A DNA stretch of 35,231 nt, taken from assembly GCA_902478455.1 (NCBI GenBank), contig CABSLJ010000006.1:1-35231 (forward strand), given 5' to 3'. Positions 1 through 8,310 of the stretch are shown in pieces (positions within the stretch are counted from its first letter, which is position 1; the number at the start of each line of letters is the position of its first letter). This DNA is from an uncultured Oscillospiraceae bacterium. GTDB lineage: Bacteria > Bacillota > Clostridia > Oscillospirales > Acutalibacteraceae. Under the pieces are notes generated by a model. It was not told where the DNA came from, did no database searches, and saw only the letters and a list, made by a program, of their open reading frames with translations. A program made the translations under genes and the position numbers.

Positions 1-2256
1 CTTTTCATAATCGGCGTAGTCGGCAAGCAGCATGTAGGGGTCGCTGTTCAGCAGGGAGTTTGCGATGTCCTCAAAATGAACGCCGCAGAAGCCGGTCCGC
101 AGCTCGTCGATGGCCGCCTTGAGGGTGGGGTTGTTGTGGTAATAGACCTGCGGCTGGTAGCCGGAATGATTGAGATTCTGCACCTCCGGCGTGGTCATGC
201 CGAACAGAAGGATGTTATCGTCCCCCACCGCCTCGTGGATTTCGACGTTTGCGCCGTCGAGCGTGCCGAGCGTGACGGCGCCGTTGATCATGAATTTCAT
301 GTTGCTCGTGCCCGAGGCCTCGGTGCCCGCCAGGGAGATCTGTTCGCTGATCTCGGCGGCCGGCATGAGTTCTTCGGCCACGGTCACGCGGTAATCCTCG
401 AGGTAGACCACCTTGAGTTTTTCATTTACGCGGGAGTCCTTGTTGATGGTGTCCGCCAGGTCGGAGATGAAGCGGATGATCTGCTTGGCAAAGTAGTAGC
501 CGGGGGCCGCCTTGGCGCCGAAGATGTAGGTCTTGGGGGTGAAGGGGGCGTTGGGATTCTCGCGCAGGTACTGGTAGGTGGCGAGGATGTGCAGCGCGTT
601 CAGGTGCTGGCGCTTGTACTCGTGCAGGCGCTTGACCTGAACGTCGAAGATGGAGTCGGGGTCGACGGCGATGCCGTTGTTCTTCCGGATGTAATCGGCC
701 ATGCGGTCCTTGTTTTTCCGCTTGATCAGGCGCAGCTTTTCCAGCACCTGGGGGTCGTCCTTGTAGGCCAGAAGCTTTTCCAGCTGCGAGGCGTCCCGGA
801 CAAAGCCGTCCCCGCACAGCTCGGTGATCAGGGCGGAAAGCGCGGGATTCGCCTGGCACAGCCAGCGCCGGTGGGCGATGCCGTTGGTGACGTTCTTGAA
901 TTTATAGGGCATGACGGTGTAGAAATCGTGGAAAACCGTTTCCTTGAGGATTTCACTGTGCAGGCGGGAAACGCCGTTGACCGAATGACCGGCCGCCACG
1001 GCCAGATTGGCCATGCGCACGATGCCCTCGTTGAGCACGGCCATGCGGCCGACCTGGTAGCCGTCCACGCCCTGCTCGTGCATCTGGGCGCAGAAGCGGC
1101 GGTTGATCTCAAAGACGATCTCATAAATGCGGGGCAGGCGGCGCTTGAAGAGCTCCTGGCCCCAACATTCGAGCGCCTCGGCCATGACGGTGTGGTTGGT
1201 GTAGGCCACCGTGCGGGTGACAATGTCCCAGGCGGCGTCCCAGGAATAGCCGCACTCGTCGAGCATGACGCGCATCAACTCGGGAATGGCGAGCACGGGG
1301 TGGGTGTCGTTGAGATGGATGGCGACAAGCTCGGGAAGATTGTCCAGCGTGTTGTAGCTGCGCAGGTGGCGGTGGATGATGTCCTGAATGGTGGCCGACA
1401 CCAGAAAATACTGCTGCGAAAGGCGCAGGCTCTTGCCCTCGGGGTGATTGTCTTCGGGGTAGAGCACCTTGGTGATGACCTCGGCCATGGCGTTTTGCTC
1501 CATGGCGCGCAGATAGTCGCCGCCGTTGAAGAGGGACATGTCGAATTCCTGCGATTTGGCCGCCCACAGACGCAGGCGGGAGACGCCCTTGCCGTCCATG
1601 CCGGAGACGAGCATGTCAAAGGGGACGGCGAGCACCTTGCGGGCGTCCACGTGGTTGACCGTGTGGTAGGGGCCGTCCCACGATTCCTCGATTCTGCCGT
1701 CGAACTTCACGGTGACGGCCATCTCGGGATGGGGCTCGAGCCACACCTCGCCGCCGGGCAGCCAGAAATCGGGCAGTTCGGTCTGCCAGCCGTCGACCAG
1801 CTTCTGCTTGAAGATGCCGTATTCGTAGCGCAGGGAATAGCCCATCGCGGGGTAGCCGTCGGTGGCCAGACCGTCGAGGAAGCAGGCGGCGAGCCGCCCG
1901 AGGCCGCCGTTGCCTAGGCCGGCGTCGGGCTCTTGCTCATAGATGTTTTCCAGCTTGACGCCCATGTCGGAAAGCGCAGAGGAAACGGCCTCCTCCAGAC
2001 CGAGGTTGTAGAGGTTGTTTTTGAGCGAGCGGCCCATCAGGAATTCCATGCACAGGTAGTAGACCTGCTTTTTGTGCTGGGCCTCCGCTTTGTCCGTGAA
2101 TTCCTTGCGGCCCTGCTTCAGCAGGTCGCGCACCAGCAGGACGACCGCCTTGTAGTAGTGCTCATCGGCAGCCTCCTCGGGAGTCAGGCCAAAATGATGG
2201 CTGAGCTTGAGTTCGATCAGACGCCGCGCCTCGCGGGCGGACAGTTTATAATTCAT
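1..2256 (-). CDS. glgP: Glycogen/maltodextrin phosphorylase, C-terminus cut by window edge
   Basis: Pyridoxal-phosphate enzyme that releases glucose-1-phosphate from alpha-1,4-glucans in the cytoplasm. 752 codons are visible; the family is about 800-815 residues, so only the last 50-60 residues are missing. The N-terminus begins MNYKLSAREARR and is followed by the family block GNGGLGRLAACFLDGLA. The PLP-lysine signature EASGTSNMKF is present with the Schiff-base lysine at about K654, and TLDGANVEI follows it. The start is set by GGAGG a few bases before the ATG. It is transcribed alone, away from zapA, with its own promoter-like sequence; no other glycogen gene lies in the window, though some could lie beyond the left edge. 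Family identity is very secure; glycogen versus maltodextrin preference cannot be read here. Confidence 0.97.
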   Translation of the reverse strand, partial: MNYKLSAREARRLIELKLSHHFGLTPEEAADEHYYKAVVLLVRDLLKQGRKEFTDKAEAQHKKQVYYLCMEFLMGRSLKNNLYNLGLEEAVSSALSDMGVKLENIYEQEPDAGLGNGGLGRLAACFLDGLATDGYPAMGYSLRYEYGIFKQKLVDGWQTELPDFWLPGGEVWLEPHPEMAVTVKFDGRIEESWDGPYHTVNHVDARKVLAVPFDMLVSGMDGKGVSRLRLWAAKSQEFDMSLFNGGDYLRAMEQNAMAEVITKVLYPEDNHPEGKSLRLSQQYFLVSATIQDIIHRHLRSYNTLDNLPELVAIHLNDTHPVLAIPELMRVMLDECGYSWDAAWDIVTRTVAYTNHTVMAEALECWGQELFKRRLPRIYEIVFEINRRFCAQMHEQGVDGYQVGRMAVLNEGIVRMANLAVAAGHSVNGVSRLHSEILKETVFHDFYTVMPYKFKNVTNGIAHRRWLCQANPALSALITELCGDGFVRDASQLEKLLAYKDDPQVLEKLRLIKRKNKDRMADYIRKNNGIAVDPDSIFDVQVKRLHEYKRQHLNALHILATYQYLRENPNAPFTPKTYIFGAKAAPGYYFAKQIIRFISDLADTINKDSRVNEKLKVVYLEDYRVTVAEELMPAAEISEQISLAGTEASGTSNMKFMINGAVTLGTLDGANVEIHEAVGDDNILLFGMTTPEVQNLNHSGYQPQVYYHNNPTLKAAIDELRTGFCGVHFEDIANSLLNSDPYMLLADYADYEK

Positions 2257-2308
2257 GAGAATTTCCTCCATTTGGAAAGCGTTGTGAATTCAACTTGGCT
2301 TCCTGTTC

Positions 2309-2337
2309 ATTATATACCAACATAGGCCGGATATCAA
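2309..2337 (-). promoter_or_regulatory. Promoter for glgP
   Basis: On the minus strand TTGATA, a 17-base spacer and TATAAT lie about 50 bases before the glgP start. This is a near-consensus housekeeping sigma promoter. No obvious operator overlaps it. Confidence 0.75.
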
Positions 2338-2673
2338 CTGCAGGGAAAGGAACGCGGCAAAGACTGTGCAAATGCCTAAAAACCTCATTCCAATCGGTTA
2401 AATTGAATAAAAGAGAGGAGGGCTTGACGTCGGTCTTCCCCCTTCATACTATGCCGTGATTGTGAGCAGATTGCACAAAATGCTGTTTTGGGCTTCCGCG
2501 GCGCAGGAAAGGGGGATTGTGCCCGTTGTGATCCCGATCGAGAATCATGCGAAAAATAGGGACGGGGAGATATTCCCGCCCGGCGCCCGCGGCCTTTGCC
2601 GTCCGGAAACCGTCGGTCGGCGGCGGCCGCAGGAGGATTCCCGCTCTCTCTTTAAAATAAAACAGAAATTGCT
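2338..2673. other. Intergenic region without a convincing gene
   Basis: The space between the glgP promoter and the zapA promoter holds no recognisable gene. Short open frames exist on both strands across about 2444-2731 but have no ribosome site and no family resemblance. A weak promoter-like pair (TTGACG, 17 bases, TACTAT) sits at 2424-2452. The stretch 2480-2640 is GC-rich like coding DNA, so a decayed gene or an unrecognised RNA cannot be excluded. Confidence 0.4.
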
Positions 2674-2701
2674 TTGCACGCAGGACAAAATGGATTATAA
2701 T
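2674..2701 (+). promoter_or_regulatory. Promoter for the zapA operon
   Basis: TTGCAC, a 16-base spacer and a perfect TATAAT lie about 55 bases upstream of the zapA start. It is the only strong promoter-like sequence before zapA, the U32 gene and dut. Confidence 0.7.
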
Positions 2702-2754
2702 AAAAACCATAACGGAATAAACATAAAATAACGACCGGAAAGGAAGGACTGTAC

Positions 2755-3336
2755 ATGGGCAGGAACAAGCTAAAGGTTAGTATCTGCGGAACAGACTATT
2801 ATATTACCAGCGAAGAAGACGAAGCCTACGTCCGTTCGGTTGCTGATAAAGTGGAAGCCCAAATGAATGCGATTATGGAGGCCAATCCCCGCGTTTCGGT
2901 CACAATGGCGGCCGTGCTGACGGCGCTTGACTCCTGCGACGAAGGCTTAAAGGCGCTGGGCAGCGCCGACAATCTGCGTTCGCAGATCAAGGATTACCTG
3001 GAGGAATCCTCCAAGGCGCGCATGGAGGCCGACGAGGCCCGCAGGGAAAATGAGCGGCTCAAAAGGGAGCTGCAGTCGCTGCGCATGAAACTCGCTGAGA
3101 GTGATTTGCCGCAGCAGAAGGGGAGCGCTTCCCAGCAGCATCAGAAGCCCCAGCAGCAGAACCGGGACCACGCGGCGCAGCCGCCCGCTCCGATGGCGCG
3201 CCCGGTGCAAAGCCAGGGCACGCCCCTGCCTCCTCAGGCCAAGCTCTATTCCCGGCCTGGGATTCCCCTTGCCAAGGAGAGCGAGCCGGAGGACGCCGTC
3301 AGCTTTTTTGATTCCAGAGAAAAGGACCGCCGGTAA
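2755..3336 (+). CDS. zapA: Cell division protein ZapA with long C-terminal tail
   Basis: ZapA is a small cytoplasmic protein that binds FtsZ and promotes bundling of protofilaments at the division site. Residues 1-70 carry the ZapA fold (KLKVSICGTDYYITSEEDEAYVRSVADKVE), followed by a coiled coil from about 75 to 125 rich in E, K and R. The protein is 193 residues, whereas Bacillus ZapA is about 85; the extra part (about 125-193) is a Gln/Pro-rich low-complexity tail ending in a charged stretch. AAGGAAGG precedes the ATG. The U32 peptidase gene follows 14 bases later, a neighbour pair common in Clostridia. The ZapA call is firm; the role of the tail is unknown. Confidence 0.9.
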   Translation: MGRNKLKVSICGTDYYITSEEDEAYVRSVADKVEAQMNAIMEANPRVSVTMAAVLTALDSCDEGLKALGSADNLRSQIKDYLEESSKARMEADEARRENERLKRELQSLRMKLAESDLPQQKGSASQQHQKPQQQNRDHAAQPPAPMARPVQSQGTPLPPQAKLYSRPGIPLAKESEPEDAVSFFDSREKDRR

Positions 3337-3350
3337 ACCGGCAGAACCAT

Positions 3351-5414
3351 ATGGAGCATTTGGAAATCCTTGCGCCCGCCGGGTCGCCGGAAGCGCTGCT
3401 TCCCGCCGTGCGTCTGGGCGCGGACGCCGTCTATCTTGCGGGCAAGGCCTTCGGCGCGCGGGCGAACGCCCGCAACTTTGACCGGGACGAGCTCAAAGAG
3501 GCGGTGCGCTACTGCCATGCGCGGGACGTCAAGGTTTATCTCACTGTGAACACCCTGCTGCGGGACGAGGAGCTCGAGGACGTCCTCTCCTTTGCGGCGT
3601 ACGCCTGCTCCCTGCCTGTCGACGCCTGCATCGTGCAGGACGCGGGCCTCGCTTCCCTGTTGCGGGAGCGCGCGCCGGGCATGCGCCTGCACGGCAGCAC
3701 GCAGATGTCCATCCATACCCCCGCCGGAGCCCGGGCTCTCTATGAGATGGGTTTTTCCCGCGTGGTGCTCGCGCGCGAGCTTTCGGCGCGGGAAATCGCT
3801 GAAATCGCCGCCGCAAGCCCCATCGAGCTGGAGGTTTTTGTGCACGGCGCGCTGTGCATGTCTGTTTCCGGCCAGTGTTATTTCAGCGCGGTCCTCGGAG
3901 GCCGCAGCGGCAACCGCGGCCTGTGCGCCCAGCCCTGCCGTCTCCCCTTTGCCGCAGACGGCGGCACGGGGCGGGATTTGAGCCTCAAGGATTTGTCTCT
4001 GACGCCGCGCCTGCAGGAGCTGAAAGCCCTGGGCGTGACCTCGGCCAAAATCGAGGGGCGGATGAAGCGGCCCGAATATGTGGCGGCCGCCGTTTCCGCC
4101 TGCCGTCACGCGGCCGACGGCGAGGAGCTGCCCGCCGGTCTGGCGGACAAGCTCGGCGCGGTATTTTCCCGTTCGGGCTTTACCGACGGCTACTTCACCG
4201 GCAAAAGAGGCCGGAGCATGTTCGGGTACCGCAGCAGGGAGGACGTCGTCTCCGCCACGGGGGAGGTGCTCTCCTCCCTGCGTGCGATGTATCAGGACGA
4301 GTCGGGGAAGATTCCGGTTGATTTTTCTCTGCGCGTACAGCCGGGAAAGCCGTCCGCTCTGACCGTGCGGGACGCCGCCGGACACAGCGCCTCCTGTGAG
4401 GGCGTGCGGCCCGAACCGGCCCTCAGGCAGGAGCTGACCGCCGAACGGTGCGAGCGGCAGTTGCAGAAGACGGGGGGGACCCCCTTCCGCTTTTCCTCCC
4501 TTTCGGCGGACATCGCGCCGGGGCAGGCGCTTGCGGCCGCGTCGCTCAACGAGCTGCGCCGGGAGGCGCTCGCCGCTTTGGAGGAAAAACGAACCTTCCG
4601 GGAGCCGGTTGCGTTTGCGCAAAAGCCCTTCCGCCTGCCCGTGGAAGGCCGGGAAAGGAAAAAGACCCGGCTGCGCGCGCGGTTTGCGCGCGCCGAGGTG
4701 CCCGCCTGCTTTTCCGACTGCGAGCTGGTCTATGTGCCCCTATCCACGCCGCCCGAACGGCTGGAGGCTCTGCTGTGCAGCGGAATCCCCGCCGCGGTGG
4801 AGGTCCCGCGCGGCCTGTTCGGCCGGGAGGAGGAGGCAAGGGCCCTGCTTCTGCGGGCAAAGAAATGCGGCGTCGCCCACGCGCTGGCGCACAACATCGG
4901 GGCGGTCTCCCTCTGTCTTTCGCTGGGGTTTGCAACCCACGGCGGGTTCGGCCTCAATCTGACGAATACGGCGGCGCTCGAATGGGCGCGCGCGTTCGGC
5001 CTGGCGGACGTCGAGCTCTCTTTTGAGCTGACCCTCGCCCAGGCGGGGAAAATCGGCGGGAGTCTTCCGCGCGGCCTGCTCGCCTACGGCCGCCTGCCCC
5101 TGATGCTCTGCCGCAACTGCCCCGCGGCGAACGGCCCGTCCGGCTGCCGGAATTGCAGCACCCCGCCGGAGCTGACCGACCGCCGGGGCGTCCGGTTCCC
5201 GCTGCAATGCGCGGCGGGCTGCACAGAGGTGCTCAACAGCGTTCCCCTGACGATGGCCGACCGGATGGACGGGTTTTCCACCATGAATTTCGCCGTTTTG
5301 AGATTCACTGTGGAAAACTCGGTGGAAAGTGAGGAAATCTACAGGATTTTCCACCGAGGGGAGAAGCCGACCGGCGGCTATACGCGCGGACTTTACGACC
5401 GCGGCGTGGAATAG
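3351..5414 (+). CDS. U32 family peptidase-like protein (probable tRNA/rRNA hydroxylation enzyme)
   Basis: A 687-residue member of the U32 family. Studied members (TrhP, RlhA, UbiU/V types) are iron-sulfur proteins of RNA or ubiquinone hydroxylation rather than proven peptidases. The N-terminal barrel starts with LEILAPAGSPEALLPAVRLGADAVY. The signature FVHGALCMSVSGQC and the following LCAQPCR supply cysteines 169, 176, 192 and 196, the likely [4Fe-4S] ligands. The C-terminal part (about 380-687) is the extra domain of long Firmicute members and has a second cysteine group around LCRNCPAANGPSGCRNC. The start has no strong ribosome site, so coupling to zapA 14 bases upstream is likely. RNA modification is inferred from the family; the exact substrate is not visible. 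Confidence 0.88.
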   Translation: MEHLEILAPAGSPEALLPAVRLGADAVYLAGKAFGARANARNFDRDELKEAVRYCHARDVKVYLTVNTLLRDEELEDVLSFAAYACSLPVDACIVQDAGLASLLRERAPGMRLHGSTQMSIHTPAGARALYEMGFSRVVLARELSAREIAEIAAASPIELEVFVHGALCMSVSGQCYFSAVLGGRSGNRGLCAQPCRLPFAADGGTGRDLSLKDLSLTPRLQELKALGVTSAKIEGRMKRPEYVAAAVSACRHAADGEELPAGLADKLGAVFSRSGFTDGYFTGKRGRSMFGYRSREDVVSATGEVLSSLRAMYQDESGKIPVDFSLRVQPGKPSALTVRDAAGHSASCEGVRPEPALRQELTAERCERQLQKTGGTPFRFSSLSADIAPGQALAAASLNELRREALAALEEKRTFREPVAFAQKPFRLPVEGRERKKTRLRARFARAEVPACFSDCELVYVPLSTPPERLEALLCSGIPAAVEVPRGLFGREEEARALLLRAKKCGVAHALAHNIGAVSLCLSLGFATHGGFGLNLTNTAALEWARAFGLADVELSFELTLAQAGKIGGSLPRGLLAYGRLPLMLCRNCPAANGPSGCRNCSTPPELTDRRGVRFPLQCAAGCTEVLNSVPLTMADRMDGFSTMNFAVLRFTVENSVESEEIYRIFHRGEKPTGGYTRGLYDRGVE

Positions 5415-5455
5415 TGGACAGATTATTCACATTGTGGAAACGAGCGGAGGTACCC

Positions 5456-5908
5456 ATGGAAATCAAACAAGAAGTTCTCAAAATAAAAAAAGTACGGCCG
5501 GAAGCGGCGCTCCCCCAAAGGGCGACCGCCGGCTCGGCCGGTATGGACCTGTGCGCCTGTATGGAGGAACCGCTGACCATCGCGCCGGGGGATCTCGTCT
5601 CCATCCCGACGGGGATCGCCGTCGCGCTGCCGTCGAGCGGCTATGTGGCGCTGGTTTTCGCCCGCAGCGGGCTGGGGGTCAGGCACGGCATCGCCCTTTC
5701 CAACGGCGTCGGCGTGATTGACAGCGACTACCGCGGCGAGCTGCGCGTGGGGCTGTGCAACCTGGGCCGCGAGCCCTATACCGTCGCGCCCGGCGAACGC
5801 GTCGCCCAGCTTGCGGTGCTGCCGGTGTGCGCTTTGCCCATCGAGGAGGTAAACGAGCTTCCCGAAACGGCGCGCGGCGAAGGCGGCTTCGGCTCGACCG
5901 GACGGTAA
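5456..5908 (+). CDS. dut: dUTP diphosphatase
   Basis: Homotrimeric enzyme that hydrolyses dUTP to dUMP and pyrophosphate, keeping uracil out of DNA and supplying dUMP for thymidylate. All five trimeric dUTPase motifs are present in order: AGSAGMDL (motif 1), ARSGLG (2), NGVGVIDSDYRGEL (3), GERVAQL (4) and the C-terminal RGEGGFGSTGR (5), which closes over the active site. The chosen start has GCGGAGG seven bases upstream; an upstream in-frame start at 5414 overlaps the U32 stop and adds 14 residues not seen in the family. Length is 150 residues, normal. It is 41 bases after the U32 gene and probably co-transcribed. Confidence 0.95.
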   Translation: MEIKQEVLKIKKVRPEAALPQRATAGSAGMDLCACMEEPLTIAPGDLVSIPTGIAVALPSSGYVALVFARSGLGVRHGIALSNGVGVIDSDYRGELRVGLCNLGREPYTVAPGERVAQLAVLPVCALPIEEVNELPETARGEGGFGSTGR

Positions 5909-6034
5909 AGAAGAACGGAGACCGTCCGGCGGCTTTCGCAGGCGGCCGGATGCCCTTTGTAAAATGTCAGCAGGCCCGGGACCGGTGCGCGCTGATGTTC
6001 CGACCCATCCAATAGAGAAGGAGTTCAACCGATT

Positions 6035-6301
6035 ATGAAACGCAAGCTGCTTAAAACGCTGTTGTTGATTGTGCTTATTTTGCTTTCCGTGGTCCTGGGA
6101 AAGGTCATCGGCGGGGCGGTCGCCCACATAAGCTACCTTTCCTGGCTGAACATCGGCGCCAATTTCGGCTTTTCCCCCGTGACGGTCGACCTCGCCGTGG
6201 TGCAGCTGACCGTCGGCTTCATGATGAGCATCAACGTCTGCCAGATCATTCTGTTGCTCATCGCCATCCTCGCTTACACCAAGATCAAAATCAGGGATTA
6301 G
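6035..6301 (+). CDS. Small membrane protein, DUF4321 type
   Basis: An 88-residue protein with two hydrophobic helices, about residues 5-28 and 57-83, and short basic ends (MKRKLLK and KIKIRD). This fits the DUF4321 family of Firmicutes, whose genes commonly sit just before maf and the mre cluster as here. Function is unknown. AAGGAG lies about eight bases before the ATG. The 126 bases between dut and this gene hold no recognisable gene. The assignment rests on size, topology and gene order more than on any motif. Confidence 0.75.
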   Translation: MKRKLLKTLLLIVLILLSVVLGKVIGGAVAHISYLSWLNIGANFGFSPVTVDLAVVQLTVGFMMSINVCQIILLLIAILAYTKIKIRD

Positions 6302-6392
6302 GAGGAAAAGGGGAGAACGTTCCTCGTCCTGCGTGATTTTTCTTCCGTTTTGCCGGATGGATTTGCATTTCTGAGATTAAGGGGATCAAAGA

Positions 6393-6959
6393 ATGGGAAA
6401 ACTCATTTTGGCGTCCGCCTCGCCGCGGCGCAGCGAAATTTTGCGTTCCGCCGGCTTCCCGTTCGACGTCTTCGTCAGCGACGCCGACGAGAGCCTTCCG
6501 CAGGGCCTTTCCTGCGCCGAGGCGGTGCGCCTGCTCGCCGAACGGAAGGCGGCCGCCGTGGCCGAACGGTTTCCGAACGATTTTGTGCTGGGGGCCGACA
6601 CGGTCGTGGAGCTGGACGGCCTGCTCCTTGGCAAGCCGAAGGATGAAAAAGAGGCCGCCGCTATGCTGCGGAAGCTCTCCGGCCGGGTCCACGCCGTTCA
6701 CACCGGCGTATGCCTGCTCTCGCCAAGGGGCAGGCTGACCGACGCCGACCGCACCCTCGTGGAATTTTATCCCCTCTCTGAGGAGGAGGTCGAAGCCTAC
6801 GTCCGCACGGGCGAACCGATGGACAAGGCGGGGGCCTACGGCATTCAGGGAAGGGGGGCGCTGCTCGTCCGGCGGATTGACGGCGACTTTTACAGCGTGA
6901 TGGGCCTGCCGGTGGCAAAGGTGGGCAGGATGCTGCGGGAAATGAACTGTTACAAATAA
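6393..6959 (+). CDS. maf: Maf-like nucleoside triphosphate pyrophosphatase
   Basis: Cytoplasmic house-cleaning enzyme that hydrolyses nucleoside triphosphates (dTTP, UTP and modified pyrimidines in the YhdE/Maf subfamily) to monophosphates and is linked to septum formation. The phosphate loop ASASPRR is at residues 7-13, the catalytic block GADTVV has D69, and GKPKD (K81) follows, all family hallmarks. The 188-residue length is normal. AAGGGGATCAAAG before the ATG gives an acceptable ribosome site. It stands between DUF4321 and mreB, the usual Clostridia order. The 171 bases that follow contain the mreB promoter. Confidence 0.93.
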   Translation: MGKLILASASPRRSEILRSAGFPFDVFVSDADESLPQGLSCAEAVRLLAERKAAAVAERFPNDFVLGADTVVELDGLLLGKPKDEKEAAAMLRKLSGRVHAVHTGVCLLSPRGRLTDADRTLVEFYPLSEEEVEAYVRTGEPMDKAGAYGIQGRGALLVRRIDGDFYSVMGLPVAKVGRMLREMNCYK

Positions 6960-7016
6960 AATGCAGAAAATTTACCGCTTTTTCTCAAGAGAGGGAGAAA
7001 ACGGAGAAAGAAACGG

Positions 7017-7045
7017 TTGAGAATTGTCCGGTTTGCGGTTATAAT
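7017..7045 (+). promoter_or_regulatory. Promoter for the mreB cluster
   Basis: TTGAGA, a 17-base spacer and a perfect TATAAT lie about 85 bases before the mreB start. It gives the shape cluster its own promoter, independent of maf, and leaves a long untranslated leader. Confidence 0.75.
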
Positions 7046-7130
7046 ATATAAGATATTCCTTCCATTCGTTTTTGAGAGATGTTACAAGTCCGTTTTGGGA
7101 CGTTCCAATAGGAAAGGAGACAAGGTTTAG

Positions 7131-8138
7131 ATGTTTGCAAAGGATATCGGAATTGACCTGGGCACAGCCAACACCCTCGTTTTCATGAAGGGGAAGGGCA
7201 TTGTCATGCGCGAGCCTTCGGTTGTGGCCGTGGATGTCCGGACGGACACCGTTCTGGCGGTCGGTTCCCAGGCGAAGGAAATGATCGGACGCACTCCCGG
7301 CTCCATCGTGGCCGTGCGCCCTTTAAAGGACGGCGTCATCGCCGATTTTGAAATCACCGCCACCATGCTCAAGCACTTCATCCGCAAGGTGGTCAAGACC
7401 GGCATGTTCAGCAAGCCGCGCGTGGTCGTGTGCATTCCCTCGGGCGTCACCGAGGTCGAGCGCCGCGCCGTGGAATCAGCCGCTGCCCAGGCGGGCGCGG
7501 GCGAGGTGGAGCTGATTGAGGAGCCCATGGCGGCGGCCATCGGCGCGGGCCTGCCCGTGGCCGAGGCGACCGGCAGCATGGTTGTCGACATCGGCGGCGG
7601 CACCTCGGAGGTGGCCGTCATCTCCCTGGGGGACATCGTCACCGCCTGCTCGGTCCGCGTGGCCGGAGACAAGTTCGACGAAGCCATCATCAGCTATGTC
7701 AAGAAAAAATACAACCTCCTCATTGGCGAGCGCACCGCCGAGGAGATCAAGATCCGCATCGGCTCGGCCTATCCCTATGAGGATGAGGAGACGGTGCAGA
7801 TCAAGGGCCGCAATCTGGTTGACGGCCTGCCCAAGAACGTGACCATCTCGGCCTCCGAGGTGCGCGAGGCCCTGGCCGACCCGCTGGCCACCATTGTGGA
7901 GGCCATCAAGAGCACGCTGGAAAAGACTCCCCCCGAGCTCTCGGCCGATATCATCGACCACGGCATCATGCTCACCGGCGGCGGCGCGCTGCTGCGCGGA
8001 CTCGACCATCTGGTGGCTCAGGAGACGGGCATGCCCGTGCATGTGGCCGAAAGCCCGCTCGACTGCGTGGTCGACGGCACCGGCAAGCGGCTGGAGATCA
8101 CCATGCCCGCCGAGTACTACCGTTCCCGCAGGAGATAA
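7131..8138 (+). CDS. mreB: Rod-shape determining protein MreB
   Basis: Bacterial actin that forms membrane-associated filaments and directs the lateral wall-synthesis machine. The actin-fold nucleotide motifs are intact: phosphate 1 GIDLGTANTLV near the N-terminus, phosphate 2 VDIGGGTSEVAVIS in the middle, and the adenosine motif LTGGGALLRGLD near the C-terminus. It has 335 residues, normal for MreB. The N-terminus (MFAKDIGIDLG) is typical of Gram-positive MreB, without a long amphipathic extension. GGAAAGGAG precedes the ATG by about 10 bases. It heads a run with mreC, mreD and mrdA. Confidence 0.98.
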   Translation: MFAKDIGIDLGTANTLVFMKGKGIVMREPSVVAVDVRTDTVLAVGSQAKEMIGRTPGSIVAVRPLKDGVIADFEITATMLKHFIRKVVKTGMFSKPRVVVCIPSGVTEVERRAVESAAAQAGAGEVELIEEPMAAAIGAGLPVAEATGSMVVDIGGGTSEVAVISLGDIVTACSVRVAGDKFDEAIISYVKKKYNLLIGERTAEEIKIRIGSAYPYEDEETVQIKGRNLVDGLPKNVTISASEVREALADPLATIVEAIKSTLEKTPPELSADIIDHGIMLTGGGALLRGLDHLVAQETGMPVHVAESPLDCVVDGTGKRLEITMPAEYYRSRRR

Positions 8139-8204
8139 GTCCCGCCCGGCGGCGGGCATTGCCGGCGCAGGGACGGCCGGCTCTGCAAACTGAATGTGTG
8201 TGCG

Positions 8205-8236
8205 GCGGAGGGCGAAGAGCTCTCCGCGCGCTTTTT
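8205..8236 (+). terminator. Weak terminator or attenuator-like hairpin between mreB and mreC
   Basis: GCGGAG at 8205-8210 pairs with CTCCGC at 8222-8227, with some further pairing possible inside, and a run of five T follows at 8232-8236. The stem is short. It may lower mreCD-mrdA expression relative to mreB rather than stop it, because mreC has no clear promoter of its own. Confidence 0.4.
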
Positions 8237-8310
8237 ATGGGCGCCTTTGCCGCAAATTCCATTGAGCGCGGCGTCCTGCCGCGCGACGAAACGGAAAGGA
8301 GATGCCGCAT

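Noticed and set aside
76..1917. 613-codon open frame on the plus strand
   Set aside because: It is antisense to the clear glycogen phosphorylase gene, has no family resemblance, and is rich in V, G, H and L as expected from the complement of a GC-rich gene.
2456..2731. 91-codon plus-strand frame before zapA
   Set aside because: GTG start without a ribosome site, overlaps the zapA promoter, and its sequence resembles no family.
3246..4622. 458-codon minus-strand frame over the U32 gene
   Set aside because: Composition is arginine, glycine and proline heavy with no domain; the opposite strand encodes an intact U32 protein with its cysteine motifs.
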